In this document: positions 34,645 to 43,371 of the stretch, piece by piece
Layout of the letters: each line of letters opens with the position of its first letter
How positions within the stretch are numbered: the stretch's first letter is position 1
The notes under the pieces: generated by a model
The model's database searches: none
Seen by the model: only the letters and a program-made list of their open reading frames with translations
What the model was told of the DNA's origin: nothing
Program-made: the position numbers and the translations under genes
Assembly (NCBI RefSeq): GCF_003865405.1
Contig: NZ_RQVQ01000007.1
Location: 1-64,000, forward strand
DNA: 64,000 bases
From: Paenimyroides tangerinum
GTDB taxonomy: Bacteria > Bacteroidota > Bacteroidia > Flavobacteriales > Flavobacteriaceae
Direction: 5' to 3'

Positions 34645-36033
34645 TTACAAAACAATTCTTAAGCGTTCTCCATTTCTTGATAATAAATCTAATCGAATGT
34701 TCGATTTATTATTTATTCTTGAAATAACCTCATTTGCCATTTCTGTATTTTCTATTTTTTGACCGTTGATTGAAAGTATGATGGCATTTTTTAGTTCATT
34801 TGCATAAGGTTTATAATTTGGATTTGATATGTTTTTAATTTTCACACCATAATTTATTCTTAAAGCTTGCTTTTCATTTTCGGTTAAGTTTTCAAGTTCA
34901 AAACCGTTAAATGAAATGTTTTGGATTTCTTTTTTCGAAAGCTGTACCAAAACGTCTTGCTGATTATTGTTTCTAACTAAAGTTACTTTGACTTTATCGT
35001 TCGGTCTTTTTGTTGCAATTGCAGCGTTTAATTCTAAGAAATTTTTAATAGGTTTATTATCAATTTTTGTGATTACATCGCCTTTTTGAATATTTGCATT
35101 TGCCGCGCCAGAATTTGCATTTATTTCTTCGATATAAAATCCTTGTGTTAAATCAATATTCTTTGCATTTGCGATTTGTTTGTTTAGTTCATAACCTTGA
35201 ACACCCAAAACTCCTTGTTGTACATTTCCGAATTCTAATAAATCTTCGATGATTTTTTTAGCCATATTTGAAGGAACCGCAAATGAATAACCAACATAAG
35301 AACCCGTTGACGATGAAATTAAAGTATTGATTCCGATTAATTCACCTTTTGTATTAACCAATGCGCCACCTGAATTTCCAGGATTTACTGCAGCATCCGT
35401 TTGAATAAATGATTGAATTCCATCTTCAGAAAGATTTCTTGCTTTTGCTGAAATAATTCCTGCGGTAACTGTCGAAGTTAAATTATACGGATTTCCTACA
35501 GCCAAAACCCATTCACCAACTTCAATTGAATCTGAATCTGCAAAAGTTGCATAAGAAAGTTTTTCTGGAACATCAATTTTTAAAAGGGCAATATCTGTTT
35601 TCGGGTCGGTTCCAATCAAAGTTGCTTCAAATGAACGATTGTCATTTAAAGTAATTTCCAATTGATTTGCGCCTTGAATAACGTGATTGTTTGTAACGAT
35701 GTAGCCATCTTCTGATATAATAACTCCAGAACCGGTTCCGATTTGTGGTTGCATTTGACGGTTTCCTTCGTATCCATAAATAAAATCAAAAATAGAATTT
35801 CTAGAACTTGTCTTGTAAGAAACGTTTTTTACGTGAACTACATGATTTATGGTTTTATTTGCAGCAACGGTTAAATTGGGAGCTTCGTATCTTGATGTGT
35901 TTTTTGTAGAATCTGAAATCACTTTTGTGTTTTCTAATCTCAAAAAATCATTTTCTATCAAAAGTTTATAAGTGATTATCGTGAAGATAACGCTTAACAA
36001 AGAAGTGAAGAAAATAGTTGATATGTTTTTCAT
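34645..36033 (-). CDS. Do-family periplasmic serine protease (HtrA/DegP-like)
   Basis: 462 residues. N-terminal membrane anchor or uncleaved signal (~7-25). Trypsin-like domain with the triad H117 (T-N-N-H-V-I), D147 (T-D-I-A-L-L-K) and S221 (G-N-S-G-G-A-L). PDZ1 ~265-350 (GFYIEEINANSGAANANIQKGD) and a weaker PDZ2 ~375-462. It degrades or refolds misfolded envelope proteins. It is divergent from dapF; the 135-bp gap holds the dapF promoter. Confidence 0.95.
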   Translation of the reverse strand: MKNISTIFFTSLLSVIFTIITYKLLIENDFLRLENTKVISDSTKNTSRYEAPNLTVAANKTINHVVHVKNVSYKTSSRNSIFDFIYGYEGNRQMQPQIGTGSGVIISEDGYIVTNNHVIQGANQLEITLNDNRSFEATLIGTDPKTDIALLKIDVPEKLSYATFADSDSIEVGEWVLAVGNPYNLTSTVTAGIISAKARNLSEDGIQSFIQTDAAVNPGNSGGALVNTKGELIGINTLISSSTGSYVGYSFAVPSNMAKKIIEDLLEFGNVQQGVLGVQGYELNKQIANAKNIDLTQGFYIEEINANSGAANANIQKGDVITKIDNKPIKNFLELNAAIATKRPNDKVKVTLVRNNNQQDVLVQLSKKEIQNISFNGFELENLTENEKQALRINYGVKIKNISNPNYKPYANELKNAIILSINGQKIENTEMANEVISRINNKSNIRLDLLSRNGERLRIVL

Positions 36034-36140
36034 AAAATGTGTATTGTTTTTAAAATTAGGATTAAAATTACGGAATACACATAAATCTTAAAAACGGTTT
36101 AACTATTGTTAACAATCTTTAACGGCTCATTAAATATTAC

Positions 36141-36148
36141 TAAATTTG
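36141..36148 (+). promoter_or_regulatory. Promoter box of the dapF operon
   Basis: TAAATTTG followed by TGTTTC, 20 bases before the dapF ATG at 36169. TTTA at 36118-36121, 19 nt upstream, is a weak upstream element. It supports the ATG at 36169 over an upstream in-frame start at 36106. Confidence 0.5.
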
Positions 36149-36168
36149 TGTTTCAATTAAATACTGAA

Positions 36169-36963
36169 ATGACATATAATTTACATTTTTCTAAATATCA
36201 AGGAACTGGAAACGATTTTGTAATGATCGATAATCGTGATTTATCTTTTCCGAAAGAAAACACCAAACTTGTTGCTTTTTTGTGTGACCGACGTTTTGGA
36301 ATTGGTGGCGATGGCTTAATCTTAATCGAGAACGATGCTGAAACCGACTTCAAAATGGTTTATTACAATTCTGATGGTAATGAAAGTACAATGTGCGGAA
36401 ATGGTGGTCGTTGTTTGGTTGCTTTTGCGAAACAATTAAACATGATTTCTGATACATGTTCTTTTATTGCGATTGATGGTTTGCATTACGCAAAGATTTC
36501 TGATGAAATTATTTCTTTACAAATGATTGATGTAAATGAAGTTTCTGTTAATGAAAATTTTACTTTTTTAAATACGGGTTCGCCTCATCACATAGAAATG
36601 GTTACTGATGTGAAAAATTGTGACATATATAATAAAGGTAAAGAAATTCGTTATTCGGATTTGTATGCTCCGGGTGGTACAAATGTAAATTTTGTCGAAA
36701 AAATTTCAGACGATTATTTCAAAGTTCGAACGTATGAACGTGGAGTAGAAGATGAAACTTTTTCGTGTGGAACGGGAGCTACTGCGGTTGCGATTGCAAT
36801 GTTTGAAAATAAAATTACAAATAAGAATGCTATCCAGATTGAAGTTCCGGGTGGAATGTTAGTTGTTTCGTTTGATAAAAATGAAGTAGGAATTTATGAA
36901 AATGTAATATTATCTGGACCAGCAAAAAAAGTTTTTGAAAGTGATATAACGGTTGTTTTATAA
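36169..36963 (+). CDS. dapF: Diaminopimelate epimerase
   Basis: 264 residues from the ATG at 36169. It interconverts LL- and meso-diaminopimelate for lysine and peptidoglycan. The two catalytic cysteines are C76 (M-C-G-N-G-G-R-C) and C200 (S-C-G-T-G-A-T-A). Y-Q-G-T-G-N-D-F-V and APGGTNVNFVE are also typical. Its TAA overlaps the ATG of the GNAT gene by one base. Confidence 0.96.
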   Translation: MTYNLHFSKYQGTGNDFVMIDNRDLSFPKENTKLVAFLCDRRFGIGGDGLILIENDAETDFKMVYYNSDGNESTMCGNGGRCLVAFAKQLNMISDTCSFIAIDGLHYAKISDEIISLQMIDVNEVSVNENFTFLNTGSPHHIEMVTDVKNCDIYNKGKEIRYSDLYAPGGTNVNFVEKISDDYFKVRTYERGVEDETFSCGTGATAVAIAMFENKITNKNAIQIEVPGGMLVVSFDKNEVGIYENVILSGPAKKVFESDITVVL

Positions 36964-37493
36964 TGAAAACATTAATTGGAAATAGTTGCTATTTACGTGC
37001 TTTAGAACCCGAAGATTTAGATTTTATATATCAAATAGAAAATGACGAATCACTTTGGGAAGTTTCGCATACGCAAACGCCTTACAGTAAATTTTTAATC
37101 AAACAATATTTAGAAAATTCTCATTTAGATATTTATGAAGCCAAGCAATTGCGATTGGTAATTGTTTGTAAAGAAACAAATTTGCAGATTGGTTTGATTG
37201 ATTTATTTGATTTTGACCCAAAAAACGAACGTGTTGGAATGGGGATTGTAATTTCTGCTGTTGAAAATCGAAAATTAGGATTTGGTAATGAAGCGGTTAG
37301 CTTGTTAGTAAACTATGTTTTTGAGTATTTGAATGTGCATCAAATTTATGTTAATATTAGCACAGATAATTCGGCAAGTATCAAGCTTTTTTCTAATTTT
37401 GGATTCGAAAAAATCGGTATTAAAAAAGCTTGGAATAAAGTGGGAAATCTAAGAAAAGATGAAGCTTTATATCAATTAATAAAATCAAATTAA
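36963..37493 (+). CDS. GNAT-family N-acetyltransferase
   Basis: 176 residues with the RimJ/RimL-like layout: CYLRALEPEDLDFIYQIENDE, IGLIDLFDFDPKNERVGMGIVI, and the acetyl-CoA loop in KLGFGNEAVSLLVNYVF, then STDNSASIKLFSNFGFEKIG. The acceptor is unknown. It overlaps dapF by one base and mltG by one base, so the three are tightly coupled; a wall-precursor or protein N-terminus target is a guess from context only. Confidence 0.9.
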   Translation: MKTLIGNSCYLRALEPEDLDFIYQIENDESLWEVSHTQTPYSKFLIKQYLENSHLDIYEAKQLRLVIVCKETNLQIGLIDLFDFDPKNERVGMGIVISAVENRKLGFGNEAVSLLVNYVFEYLNVHQIYVNISTDNSASIKLFSNFGFEKIGIKKAWNKVGNLRKDEALYQLIKSN

Positions 37494-38530
37494 TGAAACT
37501 TAAAAATCTTGTATCCATTCTGCTTGTAATTGTAATGTCTGGATTATTAATTTATGGTTATAAACTTTATAACAAAACGTTTGTGTCTAATACTTCTTTT
37601 AATGAAAGAGAAGTTTATATAACTATTCCAACGAATAGTACGCATGAAGATATTAAAAAAATATTAACTCCTTATGTAAAAGATTTCGATCAATTAGATG
37701 CGGTTTTTCAACAAGTAAGTTTTGAACAGAGTTACATTCCAGGTCGTTTTTTATTAAAAAAAGGGATGTCTAATTATGATTTAATTCAAGCATTGAAATA
37801 CAACGTTCCTGTTAAATTAACTTTTAATAATCAAGAAACGATTGAGAAATTGGTTTCGAGAATTTCTTTTCAAATCGAACCAGATTCAATTGCTTTGATG
37901 AATGTTTTCTTAGAACCAGAATTTTTAGAAGAAAATAATTTCACTAAGGAAGATGTTCTTTCTATGTTTATTCCGAATACTTACGAATTTTATTGGAACA
38001 CAACTCCATTAAAAGTTAGAAATCAAATGCATAAAGAATATACTCGTTTTTGGAATGAAGAACGTAGAACAAAAGCTGAAAAACTTGGTTTAACTCCAAC
38101 TGAAGTTATAACATTAGCTTCAATTGTTCAAAAGGAAACTGCAAAAGTTGATGAACGTCCAAAAGTTGCCGGTGCTTATTTAAATCGTTTAGAAAAAGGA
38201 ATGTTGTTACAAGCAGATCCAACTGTAGTTTATTCAAAAAAATTACTTTCAAATGATTTTGATCAAATTATAAAGCGTGTTTATCTTAAAGATTTAAAGT
38301 TAGATTCTCCTTATAATACATATATGTATAAAGATTTGCCTCCTGGGCCTATCGCAATGCCAGATATTAGCTCGGTTGATGCAGTTTTGAATCCAGAGAA
38401 ACATAATTATATTTTCTTCTGTGCAAGTGTTGAAAGAATGGGATATCATGAATTTGCAGAGAATTTAGCTCAACATAATGTGAATAGAGATAAATATTCA
38501 GCTTGGTTAGATAAGAATAATATTCAATAA
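37493..38530 (+). CDS. mltG: Endolytic peptidoglycan transglycosylase MltG
   Basis: 345 residues. One N-terminal transmembrane helix (~5-24) and the YceG fold with the catalytic glutamate E215 in SIVQKETAKVDERPKVAGAY. Other hallmarks: FIPNTYEFYWNT and LKLDSPYNTYMYKDLPPGPI. It cuts nascent glycan strands and sets their length. Third gene of the dapF operon, followed by a terminator at 38534. Confidence 0.95.
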   Translation: MKLKNLVSILLVIVMSGLLIYGYKLYNKTFVSNTSFNEREVYITIPTNSTHEDIKKILTPYVKDFDQLDAVFQQVSFEQSYIPGRFLLKKGMSNYDLIQALKYNVPVKLTFNNQETIEKLVSRISFQIEPDSIALMNVFLEPEFLEENNFTKEDVLSMFIPNTYEFYWNTTPLKVRNQMHKEYTRFWNEERRTKAEKLGLTPTEVITLASIVQKETAKVDERPKVAGAYLNRLEKGMLLQADPTVVYSKKLLSNDFDQIIKRVYLKDLKLDSPYNTYMYKDLPPGPIAMPDISSVDAVLNPEKHNYIFFCASVERMGYHEFAENLAQHNVNRDKYSAWLDKNNIQ

Positions 38531-38533
38531 ATT

Positions 38534-38565
38534 AAATAGCATCTTTTTTAGGTGCTATTTTTTTT
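38534..38565 (+). terminator. Terminator of the dapF-GNAT-mltG operon
   Basis: AAATAGCA pairs with TGCTATTT around a T-rich loop and is followed by a T run. Confidence 0.75.
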
Positions 38566-38755
38566 GAAATATGACGTTTTAAAACTTATTTTATTTCTGA
38601 GGAGCAATAATTTAACTAAAAATTATATTAAAAACAAGGAAAAAGTAATAATTTTAAATATTTTTAAATTACTTATTGTCAGCTAATTGAGTTGTGATTT
38701 GTGTTAAAAAATGAGTTAAAGAGTCGTTTTTAAGTTTCTTTTTGTTTTTAAGTCG

Positions 38756-38763
38756 TAAATTTG
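38756..38763 (+). promoter_or_regulatory. Promoter box of the lysozyme-fold-like gene
   Basis: TAAATTTG followed by CACTGC. It lies 45 bases before the ATG at 38809, within the 278-bp gap after mltG, whose remaining sequence is A/T-rich with nothing else recognised. Confidence 0.5.
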
Positions 38764-38808
38764 CACTGCTAATATCAAGGGGTGACAGCGCTTGAGAAAA
38801 CAAATTTG

Positions 38809-39462
38809 ATGATAAAAAAATGTTCTTATTTTATTGGAATTATTACTTTGATAGTTCTAGTTTTTTCAGCTTTTAAAAAGTATGAAACCAAATCGATATC
38901 TAATTTTTTAACTACTGCGAAGGAAAATATAACGTACCACGTTCCTACAGAAAATGAGGTTGAAGAAAAATTACTTGCCGATAATTACAAAGTAACTCCA
39001 ATAACAAAAAGTAAATCTTTTATTGAGTTTAAAGAAGCTCTTGCAGAAAGAGAATCTGCTGGTGAATATGATATTGTAAATTCTTATGGATATATGGGGA
39101 AATATCAATTCGGGAAAGCGGCTTTAAGGTCAATTGGTATAAATGATGCAAAAGAATTTCTTGGTAATCCTGCGATGCAAGAAAAAGCATTTGTAGCTTT
39201 ATTACAAATTAATAAATGGATTTTAAGAAAAGAAATTTCTAAGTTTCAAGGTAAAAGAATAGGTGGTGTTTTAATTACTGAATCTGGAATTTTAGCTGCG
39301 GCTCATTTAGGTGGAGCTGGTTCTGTTCAAGATTTTTTAAGATCCAATGGTTCTGTAAGTTTTAGTGATGGTTATGGTACAAATATCAAACACTATTTTA
39401 AAAAATTTGCAGGTTATGATACATCTAATATAACCGAAGATAAGCAAGCAATGGTTATGTAG
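38809..39462 (+). CDS. Secreted lysozyme/transglycosylase-fold-like protein
   Basis: 217 residues from the ATG at 38809; an upstream in-frame GTG (38782) is unlikely. N-terminal hydrophobic helix (CSYFIGIITLIVLVFSAF) as signal or anchor. Residues ~75-205 contain A-E-R-E-S-A-G-E-Y-D (a glutamate placed as in lytic transglycosylases), YGYMGKYQFGKAAL, VALLQINKWILRK and ILAAAHLGGAGSVQDFL. These resemble the SLT/lysozyme superfamily. Peptidoglycan binding or cleavage is inferred. Its terminator is strong, and it appears monocistronic. Confidence 0.78.
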   Translation: MIKKCSYFIGIITLIVLVFSAFKKYETKSISNFLTTAKENITYHVPTENEVEEKLLADNYKVTPITKSKSFIEFKEALAERESAGEYDIVNSYGYMGKYQFGKAALRSIGINDAKEFLGNPAMQEKAFVALLQINKWILRKEISKFQGKRIGGVLITESGILAAAHLGGAGSVQDFLRSNGSVSFSDGYGTNIKHYFKKFAGYDTSNITEDKQAMVM

Positions 39463-39463
39463 T

Positions 39464-39511
39464 AAAAAAAGTAAAAGCTTCTTTAGAAATAGAGAAGTTT
39501 TTACTTTTTTT
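39464..39511 (+). terminator. Long terminator hairpin
   Basis: AAAAAGTAAAAGCTTCT pairs with AGAGAAGTTTTTACTTTTT over most of its length and is followed by a T run. Confidence 0.75.
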
Positions 39512-39528
39512 AGTTTAATGAAATATTT

Positions 39529-39560
39529 TTTGGTAGATTGTAATTGTTGATGTATCTTTG
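39529..39560 (+). promoter_or_regulatory. Promoter of the 52-residue membrane protein gene
   Basis: TTTG at 39529-39532, 20 nt, TATCTTTG at 39553-39560: a near-consensus Bacteroidota promoter, 27 bases before the ATG at 39588. Confidence 0.7.
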
Positions 39561-39587
39561 AAGGGTATACAAAAAATTCCGGAAGAC

Positions 39588-39746
39588 ATGTTTGAGTTTC
39601 AACAGTACATTGCTTTCTTAATCGGAATGGGCATTTTAACAATGGGATTCTGGTTAATGTTTTTCTTAGTTGGTTTCGTTTTTTACTGGGCAATCGGTGG
39701 AGCTAGAGACTTAATGCAAGAAAAAGCAGCAAAGAGAAAAGCTTAA
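39588..39746 (+). CDS. Small single- or double-pass membrane protein
   Basis: 52 residues from the ATG at 39588 (an in-frame TTG at 39558 is inside the promoter box). Hydrophobic residues 6-35 (IAFLIGMGILTMGFWLMFFL, then VGFVFYWAIGG) are followed by a charged tail (ARDLMQEKAAKRKA). Family not recognised. It is convergent with the PspC/PadR module and shares its bidirectional terminator. Confidence 0.75.
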   Translation: MFEFQQYIAFLIGMGILTMGFWLMFFLVGFVFYWAIGGARDLMQEKAAKRKA

Positions 39747-39762
39747 GTAATTAAGTTTTATA

Positions 39763-39796
39763 AAAAAAGAGAACTTTAAAAGTTCTCTTTTTTTTA
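39763..39796. terminator. Bidirectional terminator
   Basis: AAAGAGAACTT pairs with AAGTTCTCTTT around a very short loop, with A and T runs. It serves the 52-residue gene and the opposed PadR-PspC operon. Confidence 0.8.
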
Positions 39797-39798
39797 TT

Positions 39799-39867
39799 TT
39801 AAAATAATATTGAAATCAAACCTATAAAGAAATCAATGATCATTTTGATTAAGTTTAATAGTATCAT
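39799..39867 (-). CDS. Tiny hydrophobic ORF at the end of the PadR-PspC operon
   Basis: 22 codons from an ATG at 39867: MILLNLIKMIIDFFIGLISI followed by L-F. It starts 26 bases after the PspC gene stops and ends two bases before the terminator, so it fills the 3' end of the operon transcript. The peptide is almost entirely hydrophobic with single N, K and D residues, like small membrane peptides. No homologue recognised, and an ORF of this length could arise by chance in A/T-rich sequence. Confidence 0.4.
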   Translation of the reverse strand: MILLNLIKMIIDFFIGLISILF

Positions 39868-39893
39868 AATCTATATTTTTTAAGGTTATTTTA

Positions 39894-41435
39894 TTAGTTG
39901 CAACTGATGCAAGTTAAGCTTTCATCTGTTAGTTTATAATAGTTAATTCCACTTTGAATATTGTTGTTGTAGTCAAAATCAATATCGTTGGTGTTGTTTA
40001 TTCTAACTGTTTTAGAACTAGGTAAATATAATACAATTTTAACATTGTTGTTGTATTTTTCAGAATTATTTTTTTCTGTCAAAATTGCATTTGCAAGCTC
40101 AATATTATTGTTGTCAATTTTTGAATAATATTCAAGTATTGTTGGAGTTTCTGTAACCGAAGTTTTACTTGAATAATTATTAATTACCAACGATGCATTT
40201 TTCGAATATGCTGCTTCTGTAATGATTTCAAAATATCCATCTTTATTTGTAGTTGATTTTATTTCAAATTCAACATCATTATCTTCAATATAAGCTTTTT
40301 CAATATTCAAGGTGTCATTTATTCCATAAAATCTAGGATCACGAACAAAGTCAATATTTATGGTGTCATTTTTTATATGATCTAAAGATTTTTTTACGAC
40401 GGTGACTCTTTTGTTATCGTTTATGAATTTGTTGAATGAATCATTTTTTGTTTCTACTTCAATCATTATAATTGAAAAGCAAAAAATTGCAGCACCCCAA
40501 ATAATTCCTAGTAAAATTGTAATCAATCCAACGTATTTTATGTTTTTATATAGGCAGCTTAGGCCAGTTATAAATATTATTAATGAAGGTATAAAAGCTA
40601 TTAAAAATAGTGATAATAATATCATCCATGAAGGATAGCCTAAATTCGTAACCTCTTCAAAGGGAAAGTTCTCAATATTTAAATATGATATTCTATTAAA
40701 TACAAAAATCATAATTGAAGAACCTATCATTCCCATTGTTCCAATAAATATACAGCCGATTCCAATTATTTTTAAAATTATTTCGCTCAATTTTGTACCT
40801 GCATTTTTAAATCTTTGTGTATCAATATTTCTAATATTGTTTCCAAGCTGGTCAAAATTTTCTCTAACTTGTTTTTCAATATTCGAGATGTTTACAGGTT
40901 CGCCTTTCATTTCAAGAATATCTGAAACCGTTTTCGCTTTTGGAATGATAAGCCAAAGGATTGGATAAATGATAATACTTGATCCATAAACAAAAACTAA
41001 TAATATAAATAGGATACGAATCCAAACTACGTCAATATTAAAATAATTTGAAAGTCCTGATAAAACACCACCTAAAACTCTTTTTTCACCATCACGGAAT
41101 AATTTTCTAGGTCTTTTTATATAATTTTCATTCGATGAATTTTGAGTTGATTGATTTTGTGAATCACTCTCATCATCTAAACGATAATCTTCTGGTTGTC
41201 CCATGATTTGAATGATGTTATCTACATCAATCATACTGATTACGCCTGTTTTTGGATTTATTTTTTCACTGAAAATCTCAGCAATTCGACTTTCAATGTC
41301 ATTTATGATTTCATCTTTACCATCTGTATTTAAAGAATTCTTTATAGCTTCAAGGTAATTGCTTAATTTTTCATAAGCATCTTCATCAATATGGAAAAAT
41401 AAGCCAGCTATATTTATGGTTACAGTCTTATTCAT
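39894..41435 (-). CDS. PspC-domain membrane protein
   Basis: 513 residues. The N-terminal ~85 residues (INIAGLFFHIDEDAYEKLSN, IESRIAEIFSEKI) are a cytoplasmic family-specific domain. The PspC domain follows at ~112-170 (RKLFRDGEKRVLGGVLSGLS, then NYFNIDVVWIRILFILLV). Then come three further membrane segments (~215-245, ~270-295, ~300-330) and a ~180-residue C-terminal region rich in beta strands. PspC proteins sense membrane stress. The gene overlaps the PadR gene by eight bases, so the two are one regulatory unit. Confidence 0.92.
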   Translation of the reverse strand: MNKTVTINIAGLFFHIDEDAYEKLSNYLEAIKNSLNTDGKDEIINDIESRIAEIFSEKINPKTGVISMIDVDNIIQIMGQPEDYRLDDESDSQNQSTQNSSNENYIKRPRKLFRDGEKRVLGGVLSGLSNYFNIDVVWIRILFILLVFVYGSSIIIYPILWLIIPKAKTVSDILEMKGEPVNISNIEKQVRENFDQLGNNIRNIDTQRFKNAGTKLSEIILKIIGIGCIFIGTMGMIGSSIMIFVFNRISYLNIENFPFEEVTNLGYPSWMILLSLFLIAFIPSLIIFITGLSCLYKNIKYVGLITILLGIIWGAAIFCFSIIMIEVETKNDSFNKFINDNKRVTVVKKSLDHIKNDTINIDFVRDPRFYGINDTLNIEKAYIEDNDVEFEIKSTTNKDGYFEIITEAAYSKNASLVINNYSSKTSVTETPTILEYYSKIDNNNIELANAILTEKNNSEKYNNNVKIVLYLPSSKTVRINNTNDIDFDYNNNIQSGINYYKLTDESLTCISCN

Positions 41436-41769
41436 TGTTTAGTTGTTTTTCGGTTATTAATTTAACAGCGTTTGATAATTCAGTCCAAGTTGTTGCTAAT
41501 TCTTTCAAGAAGCTTTCTCCTTGTTCTGTTAATTTGTAATACTTTCTTGGTGGTCCCGAAGTAGATTCTTCCCAGCGATAACTTAACAAATCATCATTTT
41601 TTAATCGGGTTAGTAGTGGGTAAATTGTTCCTTCAACTACTAACAATTTAGCATCTTTTAACATTTCTAATATTTCAGAAGTGTAGCAATCTTTATCTTT
41701 TAAAAGAGAGAGTATGCAAAATTCTAAAATACCTTTACGCATTTGAGCTTTTGTATTTTCAATATTCAT
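41428..41769 (-). CDS. PadR-family transcriptional regulator
   Basis: 113 residues. Winged helix with the PadR signature: GILEFCILSLLKDKDCYTSE, LLVVEGTIYPLLTRLKNDDL, W-E-E-S-T-S-G-P-P-R-K-Y-Y-K-L-T-E-Q-G. Such small repressors usually control their own operon. A 10-bp palindrome (41787-41796) between the predicted start site of transcription and the ATG is a candidate operator. First gene of the operon with PspC. Confidence 0.94.
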   Translation of the reverse strand: MNIENTKAQMRKGILEFCILSLLKDKDCYTSEILEMLKDAKLLVVEGTIYPLLTRLKNDDLLSYRWEESTSGPPRKYYKLTEQGESFLKELATTWTELSNAVKLITEKQLNNE

Positions 41770-41786
41770 AGAACTTATTTTTATAG

Positions 41787-41796
41787 AGATATATCT
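41787..41796. promoter_or_regulatory. Candidate PadR operator
   Basis: Perfect palindrome AGATATATCT in the 5' leader of the padR-like gene, downstream of the TATCTTTG box, where a repressor would block transcription. A/T palindromes are frequent here, so this is tentative. Confidence 0.35.
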
Positions 41797-41810
41797 TTAT
41801 TATTGTTAAG

Positions 41811-41818
41811 CAAAGATA
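41811..41818 (-). promoter_or_regulatory. Promoter box of the PadR-PspC operon
   Basis: TATCTTTG followed by C on the minus strand, 41 bases before the ATG at 41769. Confidence 0.5.
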
Positions 41819-41963
41819 TAAACAAAAGAAGGTATTTTGTATTGCATAGTACTAAATTTTAACTATTTATTAACGTTTTTTTTAGATTGTAAAAAAAAGT
41901 TCGATTTATTTTGTTTATTTGTAAAAAAGCTTAATTTTATCACACCAAAAAAACACTATACAT

Positions 41964-42422
41964 ATGGAATTCACACCGTCGAAATTAAATATGTATTTAT
42001 TTGCGAAATTGCCTTCGGCCTATTGGTCTGGTGTTCGCGTATCATCAATCGATGAGAATAAATGCATTGTCAGAGTTAAACATAAATGGTTTAATCAAAA
42101 TCCCTTCAAATCGATGTATTTCGCCGTACAAGCTATGGCTGCTGAGTTGAGTACAGGTGCTTTGGTTATGTTACAGATTCAAAAGTCTAAACAAAAGATA
42201 TCTATGTTAGTTGCTAATAATAACGGAAGTTATACAAAAAAGGCAACTGGTCTGATAACTTTTACTTGTATAGATGGTAAAAAAGTAAGAGAAGCAATTA
42301 ATCAGGCTGTTGAAACTGGAGAAGGACAGAAGTTTTGGATGCAATCTATTGGAAAAGATGAAGTCGGAGATCAAGTATCGGAAATGAATTTTGAATGGAC
42401 CATAAAAGTGAAACATTCATGA
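41964..42422 (+). CDS. DUF4442 hotdog-fold protein
   Basis: 152 residues. Thioesterase-like hotdog pattern: SAYWSGVRVSSIDENKCIV, HKWFNQNPFKSMYFAVQAMA, AELSTGALVM, ISMLVANNNGSYTKKATG. DUF4442 proteins are related to acyl-CoA thioesterases; activity is not proven. Its TGA overlaps the ATG of the next gene (ATGA), so the two are coupled. Confidence 0.88.
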   Translation: MEFTPSKLNMYLFAKLPSAYWSGVRVSSIDENKCIVRVKHKWFNQNPFKSMYFAVQAMAAELSTGALVMLQIQKSKQKISMLVANNNGSYTKKATGLITFTCIDGKKVREAINQAVETGEGQKFWMQSIGKDEVGDQVSEMNFEWTIKVKHS

Positions 42423-43339
42423 AAGTTTTAGTTACTGGAGCAACAGGTTTTATAGGTTCAGCTTTATGTGAACATCTATTAAATAATGGCGTCGAAATTC
42501 ATTATTTAACAACATCCAGAGCTAAAATTGAATCAACAGTTAATTATAAAGGTTTTTATTGGAATCCAGAAAAACTTGAAGTTGATGCTAATTGTATAGC
42601 TGGAGTTGATTATATTGTAAATCTTTCAGGAAGATCAATTGGATGTCGTTGGAATTCAAAAAATAAAAAAGAAATTCTTGAAAGTAGAATAAATAGTTCA
42701 AAAGCTTTATATAAATTACTAGAAACAAATAATCATTCCGTAAAGAAAGTGATTAGTGCTTCAGCAGTAGGTATCTATAAAAATGATGTAAGAAAATTAC
42801 AATCAGAAGCAGAGACTAATTTTAATTCAGATTTTTTAGGTACCGTTTGTAAACAATGGGAAGCTGAAAATGAAAAATTTAAATCTTTAGGTATCGAAAC
42901 ATTAATTGTACGTTTTGGTTTGGTTTTGTCTGATAAGGAGGGGGCTTTACCTAAATTTACGAAAGCAATTAAAAATTATGTAGGAAGTACATTTGGAACT
43001 GGTGATCAATGGTATTCTTGGATTCATATAAAAGATTTAATACGTATTGTTGAATTTGGAATACGAAATGATGTTAATGGTGTTGTTAACGCAGTTTCAC
43101 CTTATCCAAAAACACAAAAAGATTTTTTAGCTACTTTGTGTAGAACATTAGACCGAAAAATAATTTTGCCAGCAGTTCCTAATGGTGTTTTGAAAATGTT
43201 TCTAGGTGAAATGCATCATCTATTAACGGATAGTCAAAAAATTAGTGCTAATAAATTATTAAATTTGGGTTTCGAATTTAAGTACCCGCTTTTAAAAGAT
43301 GCTTTGAGAAATTTTTATAATGAAAATCAAAACGTTTAG
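42419..43339 (+). CDS. TIGR01777-family SDR oxidoreductase
   Basis: 306 residues from the ATG at 42419. NAD(P)-binding V-L-V-T-G-A-T-G-F-I-G-S-A-L, then VDYIVNLSGRSIGCRWNSKN, VISASAVGIY, LIVRFGLVLSDKEGALPKF, YSWIHIKDLIRIVEF and the family's C-terminal DUF1731-like tail. It is an extended SDR with unknown substrate. ATGA overlap with the DUF4442 gene. Confidence 0.93.
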   Translation: MKVLVTGATGFIGSALCEHLLNNGVEIHYLTTSRAKIESTVNYKGFYWNPEKLEVDANCIAGVDYIVNLSGRSIGCRWNSKNKKEILESRINSSKALYKLLETNNHSVKKVISASAVGIYKNDVRKLQSEAETNFNSDFLGTVCKQWEAENEKFKSLGIETLIVRFGLVLSDKEGALPKFTKAIKNYVGSTFGTGDQWYSWIHIKDLIRIVEFGIRNDVNGVVNAVSPYPKTQKDFLATLCRTLDRKIILPAVPNGVLKMFLGEMHHLLTDSQKISANKLLNLGFEFKYPLLKDALRNFYNENQNV

Positions 43340-43344
43340 AAATA

Positions 43345-43371
43345 AAAAAGTCCTTAGGTAACTAAGGACTT
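43345..43371. terminator. Bidirectional terminator
   Basis: AAGTCCTTAG pairs with CTAAGGACTT around GTA, flanked by A and T, at the convergent ends of the SDR and rsmG genes. Confidence 0.75.

Noticed and set aside
41837..42055. 72-codon plus-strand ORF overlapping the DUF4442 start
   Set aside because: It overlaps the conserved DUF4442 coding region in another frame and its start lies in the promoter region of the PadR operon; composition is that of a shadow frame.
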